A stretch of DNA of 64,000 bases from positions 44,862,044 to 44,926,043 of the forward strand of contig NC_072897.1 of NCBI RefSeq assembly GCF_027943255.1, in the 5' to 3' direction. Every line of letters starts with the position of its first letter. The stretch's first letter is position 1. Shown piece by piece: positions 55,265 to 64,000 of the stretch. The notes under the pieces are model-generated. The model was not told the DNA's origin, searched no databases, and saw only the letters and a list, made by a program, of their open reading frames with translations. The DNA comes from Anastrepha obliqua (Eukaryota > Arthropoda > Insecta > Diptera > Tephritidae). A program made the translations under genes and the position numbers.

Positions 55265-57500
55265 AATTTGTATTGTAATATTTTGATAAATTCCATGTTT
55301 GGTACAATAGCCCTTAGCTTGAATAACATTTTGCAGGCGCTTTCTTCATGGAATGGACCAATTTATTTCCGTCGTATACGTTCGGTATATTTTTCTGTTC
55401 CTCATTTATTACATTTTTTCATGCTGCTGCATTCTTTGGATGTCTTTTGGTGACTCAAAGGTTCACTAACTTGCAATCACGTTTATGTCGGTAACATTGA
55501 TAGCTCTACCGCAATTGCAGAGAAACCACATCTGCGCATTTTTTTTTTTGGCGGAACAGGTTAGGAATTGCAGCACTCAGACACAATTAAATCCATTGTA
55601 CTGCGCTCGGACTCCCTTTTTAATTTTCTTTAAATCTATTCGCCTTCCGAAAAAATCTGAGTAGATCTTGTGGTGCCAAGGAGCCAGGGTGGTCGCTTCT
55701 TAACACATCAGTGCCAAAGACCTCAAGCCTGATTCGAGCGAAGGTAGGGCAGACGCAAAGAAATTGGTCCGCCGTCTTATCCTCCTCTCCAAATGCTGGA
55801 CAGAGCGCATGGTCTCAGATGCCCACCTTTTCCATGTCCCTTCCCATAGAAAGCGGTCCGTCATCAGTCCAACTAGCCTGCTTCAGTCCCCTCTGATTAG
55901 TGACAGGAGGGTTTGCGACAGTCGGTTGGACATGACAAGTAACATCAGTTTTGTCTATCTAGAGCCTCTCGCAGCCAAAAAAGTAGGCCTCAGAGCCAAT
56001 TCTGGCTAAAGAGCCAGAGATCTAGTTACCCGCGATACCCACGTGGCACGGAAATCATGTCAGCATCAGGTTATTGTTATATCTACCGACATAGTTCAGC
56101 CTGGATTTACAGGACTCGACTACCCTTGAAGTGGTTGGGGGGCTGTCTAAGGCCATGAGCAGAGCTTGGCTGTCTTGAACAGCTTGCACCTCCGCTTGAA
56201 ACACAGATGCATGCATTCCAAGAGCAAAGTGCAATTTTGTCCCGTTGGATTCTACGTAGACCCCAGAGCCGGAGGCCTTCTCGCTCCTGGAGTCATCCGT
56301 GAATATGCCTCTGGTAGCACTGTAACACTGTATCTCTTGTCAAGCACGACTCTGAATGGCATGGAATCAAGGGGCATGGCAAGGATCGTTGGATCAAAGT
56401 CAGTGCCTACTCTGTTGTCCAATGATGTACAGGGTCTGAACCAATTCCCATTGTGCTTCAGCTTTCAGATGACCTTCAAGGCCTCTTCATGGATGAAAAC
56501 ATCAAGTGGTTGTAGATTAATCAAAGCATCTAATGACGGGCCTGAATAGTCGAAAATGCTGCGACGCAACAGATGGCCACAGTCTCGATAAGGTCCTCCT
56601 GACTCCCACGAGGGGGAGTCTACTCATCCAAACCACTGGTGCATAAGTTATAATAGGTCTTATCATAGCCGTTTAGATCCATAGGACCTTGCTAGGACAA
56701 AGACTCCACGTTTTTACAAAAACACCCTTGCACTGCCAGAAGTCTGTCAGTGCTTTGGATGTCTTTGTTTCAACGTGTGATTTCCTGGGGAGCTTACTAT
56801 CGATAATTACTCCAAGATATTTAATTTCTTTGGATAGCTGAACTGTGACTCCTTTTAGCTTAGGCAGAACGAGTGCATCAAGGTTCCTCCTTCTGGTGAA
56901 GAGGACAATACCAGCCTTGGTGGGATTTGCCGATAAACCATTCGCACAGCACCAAGGATCTCCATGCAGCAGAGCAATAGAGACAGCGCACCGCCTTCGG
57001 GGCAACCTCTATTAACCCCGGATAACACCAGCAGATCTTCCTCTGCGCGCCCCGAGACGATTCTTGGGGCCAGCATCGAACGAGTCCAATTCACTAGCAC
57101 CCGGTCTATGCCGTGCCTACTAGAAGAGCTTTTCATTATGCTCCTTATGTTTTGGATCTTGGTAAAATTTAAAATTTGGCTTATTCTCAGTGATTAAACC
57201 AAATTGTTTAGTATTGCCGACAAAGTTTTTTTTTTTCAATATATTTAAGTATTATTGCCGTCAATAAATACCAAATCTCCTACTCCTTTACTTGAAATAC
57301 ACTCCCAAACCATAACGGTAACTTTTCCAAATTTAACCGTGGAAATTATATTTCGATTTTGTAAAGCTGTGCGACCCATCGTTTAAATACAGCATCATCG
57401 TTGTCACATCGCTAAATATAAAGTCGTCCCAATAATCTGGCTCGGAAATGTGGCTCAAAGCAGAAAAAGTCTGGAATTGAAGAAGTGGGAATTATAATAT
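55265..57500 (-). pseudogene. Tc1-like transposase fragments flanking the LOA insert
   Basis: Upstream piece (57500-57120): DDFIFSDVTTMMLYLNDG (first Asp region), KFGKVTVMVWECISSKGVGD, LVFIDGNN and FYQDPKHKEHN (second Asp region, two residues short). Downstream piece (55535-55265): a WFLCNCGRA-like segment and, after shifts, LVHSMKKRLQNVIQAKGYCTKH, the usual C-terminus. The NPIE/third acidic region and N-terminal HTH are not seen. Confidence 0.75.
55540..57118 (-). mobile_element. 5'-truncated LOA copy inside the Tc1 element
   Basis: Minus strand from about 57118 with RT: SRHGIDRVLVNWTRSML and GVNRGCPEGGALSLLL, then LSANPTKAGIVLFTRR and KEIKYLGVIIDSKLPRKSH. RNase H is near 56330-56150 (FTDDSRSEKASGSGVY, ASVFQAEVQAV, DSQALLMAL), with an A-run end at 55540-55549. 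The YADD region is missing (shift or deletion near 57005). The terminal A-run and 5' truncation are typical of target-primed insertion. Confidence 0.78.
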
Positions 57501-57943
57501 TATATAATAATTGCGTAATATCAAAGGATAATCTTTTGCCATTTTGAAAATACATCATTTAAATTTGAAGTCCGAATAAAGCAAAAATTTTCACTGAATC
57601 GTAAAACGAAAGCATGAAAGTGGTCATTGCAAAGTGGAACGGTAAATCGAAATTAATCGCGCAACACGTTTTAAAGAAATTGAAACGGCAATATGTAAAA
57701 ACTGTTTATTGACAGTGTCGAAATAGATGATTATTGGTTTTTATTGCTTTAGTTGTTGTTTTCCCAAACATTTTGAAGTTTTTTATTATATAGTTACCTT
57801 TAAATGTTGTGAACAAATATAATCAATGCTGTGAATCAGTACAAAAAAGAAGTCAAAGATAAATAAAGAGTGCTATTTTTTGCTATTGAAGTAGAAAAAT
57901 TGAATTTATTTTTTATGTCAAAAGTCATTGTTGGCATACTGTA

Positions 57944-58280
57944 CCTAGATCAATACGGCACAGCGCACAGCAGATTCTAAAATCCAAATGGATTAAATAA
58001 AATTAAAAAAAAAAACTCAAATTAAATTAAATAATTTATATTTCAATCAATTTTGTAAAGTTTAAGATCTTATATTCTAAGTACAGATTATAAAAATCAA
58101 GTTTTCCTTATATCTTTAAGAAAAAATTAAAAATCCTCCATCAAATGTTCAGAAATTGAGCAACGAAGGCTTCTTCTATGTTTAGCGCCGTGTTACATGC
58201 CATGTTCATACATTCAACTAAAACTTATAAACAACCAACAGCTATCGCCACAGTAGCACTCCCATTATGATTTTGGTGAA
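57944..58280. other. AT-rich stretch, nothing recognised
   Basis: Between the Tc1-like end and the 3' limit of the next LOA element. No ORF or repeat structure supported. Confidence 0.45.
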
Positions 58281-59170
58281 TTTTAAACTGACGCGGCAAC
58301 CCCCTCTCTTTAGGGTCAGCAGCAGGGAGTTGACTGTCAAAATGCAGAGGAGAGGGGAGCGGACCCCTCCCTGAGGAATATTTCTGTAAACCTGTGTTAT
58401 TATTGTGTTGCCTAATCTTGCAGTTACCTTTCTTCTAACAAGTATATTCTCGATCAGAGTAGCAATCCTAGAGCATCCATCATGGCGCTTGTATTAATAT
58501 TGTTAAAGACTCTTCCAATGTCTCAAAAGTTACCAAAGCAAACTCTTTTGCTGCCAGGCACTTTTCCACGAATCCGAAAAGCGAGTGTAGGAGGGAAAAC
58601 GTGAGACTGATAGGTCTGAAGTCTTTAGGAGTAGTATGTGAGGACCTACCTGCCTAAGGCATGAAGGAGACTTTCGTTTCCCTCCAATTTAGGGGAATGT
58701 AGTCCCTATTCAAGCAGCTTCTAACAATGACAGTAATACACGGAGAGATTAAAACCCGTGATGGCTGTCTGCCGGATAAATACCATCTAGTCCCGGTAAT
58801 TTATATAGACCAAAAGTGCTGATGGCAAATTTCATTTTCTCATTTGAAACAATTTGATTGCCCCCCATTTTTAGATTCAATAGGCTCTGCCGGCTTGTTG
58901 TCTCGGAAGTGGACACACCTCTGCTATTAGTGTTGGTACTCTCCTGCAATCTATTGTGGGCTTTTGCGTCGCAGGAGACAACCAGGTGCGTTTTCGATTT
59001 AGCTGACTCCTCATCCCGTCTGGCGGGACGTCCTTTTCGTGCACCATGTAAGCGGAGACCACCCCCAAGCTGTTTGTGCTCAGCTCCATGCTTCCCGCCA
59101 CCAAATCTCCGCTGCTAAGCTGAGGAAGCAAGAAGATATTTATATTATTGTATCTTTTGCAAGTGTACAA
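58280..59170 (-). pseudogene. LOA ORF2 endonuclease and RT remnants
   Basis: SAYMVHEKDVPPDGMRSQ (endonuclease, 59080-59020) is joined by deletion to FAISTFGLYKLPGLDGIYPA (RT motif 0/1, near 58830-58770). A shifted frame follows to IPQGGVRSPLLC near 58390-58350. Most of the endonuclease is deleted. Confidence 0.7.
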
Positions 59171-59444
59171 GCACGAATCTTAGCCATGTGTTGACTGGCA
59201 ATCAATTTGAAGACCTTCACTTCCAAACCGCAAATTTTGTTGTCTACCGGCAGCCAAAGGGATAGAAAGGTTGGCAGACGCGGGCCTAAAATGCTAGAGG
59301 TCTATTTCGATCAGTTTCATTAGAATCTGTCAACTTGGCCTCTACGACGGTAACGTCGACGTCTTCCTCAGCGATCTCCTCACCCTCGGTTTCGTTAGCG
59401 AGAACATCATCTTCGTTAAACAACGGCCGCATACCGGTAAGTCT

Positions 59445-60510
59445 CTACGAACCGTTTTTCGTCACCACTGTTCGAGTATGCTCTATCGCCCTCTTCACCA
59501 AGTTAAGAGCTGTTTCGCCTCTTCGGTAAATTCGAGCAGTTACCTGAACGAACCCAAATCGAACCTTCCAACCTTTTTTCGGTAGTGGTACGATAATTTC
59601 GGCGTTGAGAAGCAACCACACCTGCCTTCTACCTTCTACTGGCTTCCAATTATGTGACGGCAGGTCACAGTTGCATGATCTGAAGATCTGCTCTATTTTT
59701 GGTGAGGTTTGGCTGGGATCCATACACGGGCTCATGGTCTGCCTAGTCTGCCTTTCTTCCTTGTTGACTGCTTCGAGTTTGACCCCCGGCCAAACCTCAC
59801 TGCCTTAACTTACGGCCAACCTGTAGGGCTGATCCAATCTATTGTTCTCACAAGCGATGGGTTTTGCCCCACCTTGGTATCAGCCGTTATCGTGGCAGAG
59901 TGGAGGAGGTCCACGGTTTTCCACCAAAACATTTAGGTAGACTTCGGCAATAGCATTCTCAATTCACCTCCATTTTTCCTTGGGGATAGTCTCAGTCCCT
60001 CATCGTTACTCTTTACTACTTCGCTAAACAACGGGTACTTAAGGCCACCAGTTTTTGGTTTTTTGGCGATCCCTTTACCTTCAGCAGCCAACCTTTGTCT
60101 TAGTATCAGCCGGTTTTCCCAAGCTGGATACCACCCCCTTTGCCCATTCAGCAGACCAGGCATGCTTCTCTTTTAATTGATCCGCTGGTAGATCTCTGAG
60201 ATTAGAAGATACCCTCATGGCCGCCTTATAGCAGGTGCCATCCCCGCCCTCCGACTAATGTTGGGGTGGAATGGGGTATGTTTGCCCCAGGCGGAGTTGA
60301 ATCCACAATTCTCACTGTAAGAGGATTTGGAGCCGGTTTCCCAGTCCTCCTTTCCCCCCGCTGCCTCCTGAAGCACTCGTACTGGGACCAGCTATATCGC
60401 TGAATCTCCCTCTGCCTCCTGTCACTGGTGATCTGACCTCTCGAGACTGAAGCAGTGATCGCGCTCATTTTTTGTCGCTCGAGTATAGGACAGAAGAGGT
60501 CCACCTGCAC
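59445..60510 (-). pseudogene. LOA ORF1 (DUF4780-like) remnants
   Basis: Three frames: 60510-60226 (basic, Arg/Gln-rich), 60163-59933 (YPLFSEVVKSNDEGLRLSP) and 59735-59445 with CDLPSHNWKPVEGRRQVWLL and KKGWKVRFGFVQVTARIYR, which corresponds to the ...W...R....LLLN..S/E segment of the domain. Broken by stops between the pieces. Confidence 0.65.
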
Positions 60511-60804
60511 AGAGGCCCGTGTACACAGGTAAGGCTAGATTGAACCGGAGGTTTCCAGGTATCCAGAGCACGCCGTTCGCGACTGGACGAATTTTAAACC
60601 TGGGTCGCCAGCCAGGCTTGTTCCAACCCAGAGCCTTTTCAAGAGGTTTGCTCCTCCGATTGGCAGAACTTGGTCATCGTTCAAAAAGGCAGCCAAACCA
60701 TAGGAATCTAATGCATTCACTCAATACTAGAATGCCCGCTTACGGGCACACTGTCATCCTGTGGCAACTCCTGGTAGTAATCGCAAAAATCTATTTTTAT
60801 ATTT

Positions 60805-61020
60805 AACGAACGACAGCGGATCATATTGTGCTCCCGTTATTTTTCTCATTTCGTTAATTTTTGCATTCCGATAAGACTTTCTTTCAGCGTGGTAAAAAAG
60901 TCAAAAGTTCTTAATTAGTTATTAAATTGTGCACTTATGTTTTGAACATTATGTTAATAAAAGTTTTGTAATAAAAAAGGAAACGTGTTATCATTTATGC
61001 ACCAAAATTGATGACCCCAC
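60805..61020 (+). repeat. Possible 5' LTR end and primer-binding site of a Mag-type element
   Basis: AT-rich sequence with an AATAAAAG signal (about 60957) precedes TTGATGACCCCACATTAGAA at about 61008. That resembles the TTGGTGACCCCGAC-type primer-binding segment placed just downstream of the 5' LTR in Mag-clade gypsy elements. LTR limits cannot be fixed without the 3' LTR. Confidence 0.45.
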
Positions 61021-61049
61021 ATTAGAACATTTTATTAAAAATACGTTAG

Positions 61050-61447
61050 TTGGTCGTGAATGGTATTAAAATGCCTCACTACGAGGAGCTCTCTACAGAG
61101 ATTGAGTCGCTTAAAGTTCAGTTCAACGAGGCAATCGGTACAAAACAATCTGCAGATCATTTCATCTACATCAAGCCAAATAACATCGATCTCGGAAATC
61201 AAATTCACGCCGTTTTACGAAAACGACCCGGAACTTTGGTCTGTCATCGTAGAGTCACACTTTGAGGCCCGAAAAACAACCTCCAGCAAGTCGAAGTACT
61301 TGCACAGTTGCAAACTTATCAAGCAAAGTCGCATTGCAAGGAAGGGAATTGCTTCTAGAGCCTTTCTGCGACGAAAAGTATGACAAATTGAAGCAACAAC
61401 TCATATCAATTTATCCGAGTCTGCGACTATTTCAGAAGTTGATTTAA
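61050..61447 (+). pseudogene. gag: Mag-clade gag fragment
   Basis: Frame-shifting stretch with IKFTPFYENDPELWSVIVES, then HFEARKTTSSKSKYLH, VALQGRELLLEPF and EKYDKLKQQLISIY. This is the conserved gag N-domain of Mag-like Ty3/gypsy elements (F.....P..WF...E..F). It breaks after about 61447 and the nucleocapsid zinc knuckle is not seen. Confidence 0.75.
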
Positions 61448-61542
61448 AATAAACCGCTACGTGATATGAAGCCTTCTCAGGCACTACACTAAACAAAATC
61501 ACTCGCTTCGAAAGATGTTGGAGACGATTTTACCAAGAACTT

Positions 61543-61785
61543 ATGGTTAATAAAATTGCCGCAAACAACGAGAACAGTCCTGGCCACATCAAAAGACAAA
61601 CTGTTCATACACGATCTATAATAAAATCAGAGCATGATTTCCTAATCGATTCAGGTGCTGATCACTCAATTCTAAAACCAACTCACCGCATGAAGGAACT
61701 CATACGCAGCAACTACAAAAAAAATCAATACAGAGTAAGTAGTTACTTCGATTTCACATCAGGTAACTACGATCGATGCGACTAA
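61543..61785 (+). pseudogene. Mag-clade aspartic protease fragment
   Basis: FLIDSGADHSILKPT near 61638-61680 contains the active-site DSGA of retroviral-type proteases. It stops shortly after at about 61785, and the flap region is missing or shifted. Confidence 0.78.
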
Positions 61786-61789
61786 CAAA

Positions 61790-63100
61790 TTTTCCTTTCT
61801 TTTATCTGGGTTTAAGGAATTACTTGACGATAAACCCTCTTTGCGGGTTAAAGAATGAGCCAATGTAACGGACTTTATCGAAACTACGGAACCACCGGTC
61901 ACAGCAAGAGCAAGACGATTATCACTAGATAAACTAGAAATTGTTAAAAAGAAGTTGAACGAACTTCTCCGACTTGGTATCTGCAGACTCTCAAAGTCCA
62001 ACTACGCCTCGCCGATGCATATGACACCCAAAACTAATAGAGACTGGCGTCCATGCGGTGACTATCGGCAGTAAAATTCACGTACAAAAGACTATAAATA
62101 TCCGATTCCCCACCTGCAAGATTTTGCAAATATCCTGCACGGAAAGCGCATGTTCAACCGCATTAACTTACGCAAAGCTTACCATCAAGTCCCAATCGAA
62201 GAGTTGCATATTCCAAAATCGGCCATCATCACCCCATTTGGCTTATTTGAGTATGTTTTTATGTCATTCGGATTGCGAAATGCGTCACAAACAATTCAAC
62301 GATTAATTGATGAAGTACTACGGGGAATTCATTATGCTTTTGTGTACATAGATGACATTTTTATCGTATCCGAATCTTATAAACAATATTCGAAACGTTT
62401 TCAAGCGCTTGTATGATTATGGACCTCGCATCAACGCTGAAAAGTGTACATCTGCTGCTAGCAAAATAACATTTTTAGGTAATGAAGCCACAGCTGAGGG
62501 TGTTAAGCTGCTAGCTGAAAAGGTGGAAGAAATATTGTCCTTCAAAGAACCGACTATCGCGAAAGATTTAAAACGATTCATGTTAATGATTAGATTATTC
62601 CGTCGCTTTTTTAGAAATGAAGCTGAAACGCAACGATTACAAGCTTACCTAAATAAGAATAATAAGAAAAACGTTAAAACTCCTCTCTCGTGGAGTGAAG
62701 ATGCAAGACAGGCATTCCAGCAATACAAGGAGCAGTTAGCAAATGCTTCGTTATTGCTTCACCCAGCTGCAAATGCTAAACTAATTTTGGCGACGGACGT
62801 CAGTTCCACTGCTATTGGAAGGGTTGTTCATCAAGGAAGGTTTTCTCAAAACGGCTCAGCGACACCAAATCCCGCTATTCGACGTACGACAGAGAATTAC
62901 TGGCGATTTATCGTTGAATAAAATACTTCGAACACTTACTGGACAAGCGCGACTTTGAAGTTTATTTCGATCATAAGCCACTGTCGTTTGCTTTCAGTAA
63001 ATTTAGCGAAAAAATTATTCCACGTCGTGTAGCGCAATGAAGGTATATCAGTGAATTCGCAACTATCATTCGCCACCTTCCAGGAAGGAACAACGTAATT
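61790..63100 (+). pseudogene. pol: Mag-clade reverse transcriptase and RNase H
   Basis: From a KFSFLLSGFKEL-like lead, SLDKLEIVKKKLNELLRLGI, YASPMHMTPKTNRDWRPCGD (stop in the following frame), INLRKAYHQVPI, TPFGLFEYVFMSFGLRNA and the catalytic VYIDDIF at about 62342-62362. A frameshift near 62380 leads to INAEKCTSAASKITFLG and SWSEDARQAFQQYKEQL. RNase H starts at LATDVSSTAIG (about 62790) and fades through stops by 63100. No integrase follows. Confidence 0.85.
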
Positions 63101-63364
63101 CTAGTTTTGCTCTCAAGAATAGACTCTATTGAACTAAGAGATATTTGTATTATTTATTTCTTTATAAAAATGAGAAACAACAATACAATTGTTATTGCAC
63201 AGCAAAAAAGGAGCACTGGCTGCCAGGGCCTTCGGCTCACCGGTATGAAAAAAAAAATATGTGTGAATATGAAACATTATATAAAAAAAAGTATAGGAAA
63301 TTACTCAGTTGAGATAGCAGTTAAATTGCTAACAATACGTTACTTAGAGCTATAGCTACAGGGA
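63101..63364. other. Unassigned spacer
   Basis: AT-rich sequence with no supported feature between the Mag-type remnant and the I-type LINE. Confidence 0.4.
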
Positions 63365-64000
63365 GTTAAATTACTTTACGAAGATCCGTTAGGGTTAGAT
63401 ATTTGGCAATTTTCTCAATGTTTTCAGGTGCAGTGGTTTTTAAGAGATCAATGGCGTTGTCGCAGTTGAATATGTTGCTTCTGATTGATGTGAACTGTGG
63501 ACATTCGTTGAGCAGGTGTGTGATGGAGAGTGTTGACGCAGGACAATACTGACATGATGGGGGCTGATACCAGATAGCCTATACGAATGTGTGGCTATGG
63601 TATGCCCTAAGCGTAGTCGAACGAAAGCTTTGATATCGTTGCATCGGCATGATGATGGGTACTTGGGTGCATTTCTATCACCGTTAATTTGCGTGTAGTG
63701 GTGTCGGATGGATTTCCATTCAATCATTTGTTTTATACGCTGTTGTGTAGAAATTAAATTATGCAAGTCCCTCTTGTCGAGGAACTGAAAAGAGATTAAA
63801 GGTTCTTTTCCGGCGATCTGCTAGTTCATTTCCTGCGATACCTTTATGCCCTGGTACCCACATTATTTTAATTTTGTTATGGGTTGCAATTAACTTGTCA
63901 CGGATACACGATATGATGTGGTTTTTATTGTTTATGTTTAGAATGGATGCTATAGTCGACATACTGTCAGTGCAAATTTCGGTTTTTGATGAAGAGCTAA
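63365..64000 (-). pseudogene. I-clade LINE ORF2 3' part: RNase H and C-terminal domain
   Basis: Minus strand, entering from beyond 64000. RNase H end: ICTDSMS-like context near 63960, then KIMWVPGHKGIAGNELADR (63880-63825). C-terminal domain: KAFVRLRLGHTIATHSYRLS (63650-63590) followed by a PPSCQYC....THLLNECPQF frame near 63560-63500, the H/C zinc-like motif of I-type ORF2. Frameshifts lie near 63770 and 63560. Stop near 63380. Confidence 0.8.

Larger units (their letters stand above)
55014..57941 (-). mobile_element. Tc1-like element with about 200-bp inverted repeats, split by LOA
   Basis: The right end inverted reads CAGTATGCCAACAATGAC next to TA (57942-57943). The left end (about 55014) is a diverged TATGCTCCAACTAGG. 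Inner repeats match clearly inverted: AATAAATTCA, CAATAGCAAAAAATA, CACTCTTTATTTATCTTTG at 55036-55110 and 57800-57910, continuing to about 55200 and 57715. Transposase pieces lie on the minus strand on both sides of a LOA insertion. Confidence 0.78.
58280..60800 (-). mobile_element. LOA-like element, 3'-truncated
   Basis: Minus strand from ORF1 (60510-59445) through endonuclease remnants (59170-58880) to RT (58950-58280). It ends shortly after the QGGV motif, so the catalytic YADD, thumb and RNase H are missing. Diverged from the copies at 23774-47476 and 55540-57118. Confidence 0.72.

Overview
The window looks like transposon-dense, non-coding DNA from a dipteran insect. A tephritid fruit fly or a close relative is my best guess, from the mix of families: an env-bearing errantivirus, LOA-, R1-, Jockey- and I-type non-LTR elements, Helitrons with minisatellites, mariners, a Mag-type gypsy element and a tRNA-derived SINE. 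No single-copy host gene, rRNA gene or CRISPR array was recognised. Nearly every coding region is a transposable-element protein, and almost all are broken by stops, frameshifts, truncation or nested insertions.

Layout. 1-7735: errantivirus-like element (pol, then env remnants), interrupted by a non-autonomous Helitron at 2838-5552. 7735-11660: LOA-like LINE on the minus strand. 11800-12410: an interspersed repeat and a SINE with target duplications. 13439-20602: a large degenerate autonomous-type Helitron on the minus strand. Two DNA transposons are nested in it: a fold-back mariner derivative (15164-15845) and a 2,040-bp element with TTA target duplications carrying a DDE-like gene of unassigned family (16732-18771). 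20640-22355: LINE fragments and a mariner deletion derivative. 22356-23770: AT-rich, nothing recognised.

23774-47476 holds a tandem duplication of a nested LINE. A minus-strand LOA element had been interrupted by an R1-clade element, and the pair was then duplicated (copy A from 24066; copy B 37982-47476). A near-complete Jockey element (25655-30169) later landed in copy A, and a 605-bp TA-flanked element (38946-39550) in copy B. Each copy preserves the empty site of the other copy's insertion.

47477-52372: mariner remnants, tRNA-related SINE copies, and an insert carrying an isolated endonuclease-like (EEP) ORF. 53017-54897: RTE-like LINE fragment, plus strand. 55014-57941: Tc1-like element interrupted by a truncated LOA copy. 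58280-60510: another LOA element, minus strand. 60805-63050: Mag-clade gypsy element, plus strand. 63365-64000: I-clade LINE 3' fragment, minus strand, running off the window.

The genes do not form a host pathway. They record several rounds of insertion, deletion and duplication, and the nesting gives a relative order of events. Coordinates of element ends are precise where target duplications or terminal repeats could be read, and approximate otherwise. All family assignments come from reading motifs by eye, not from searches.
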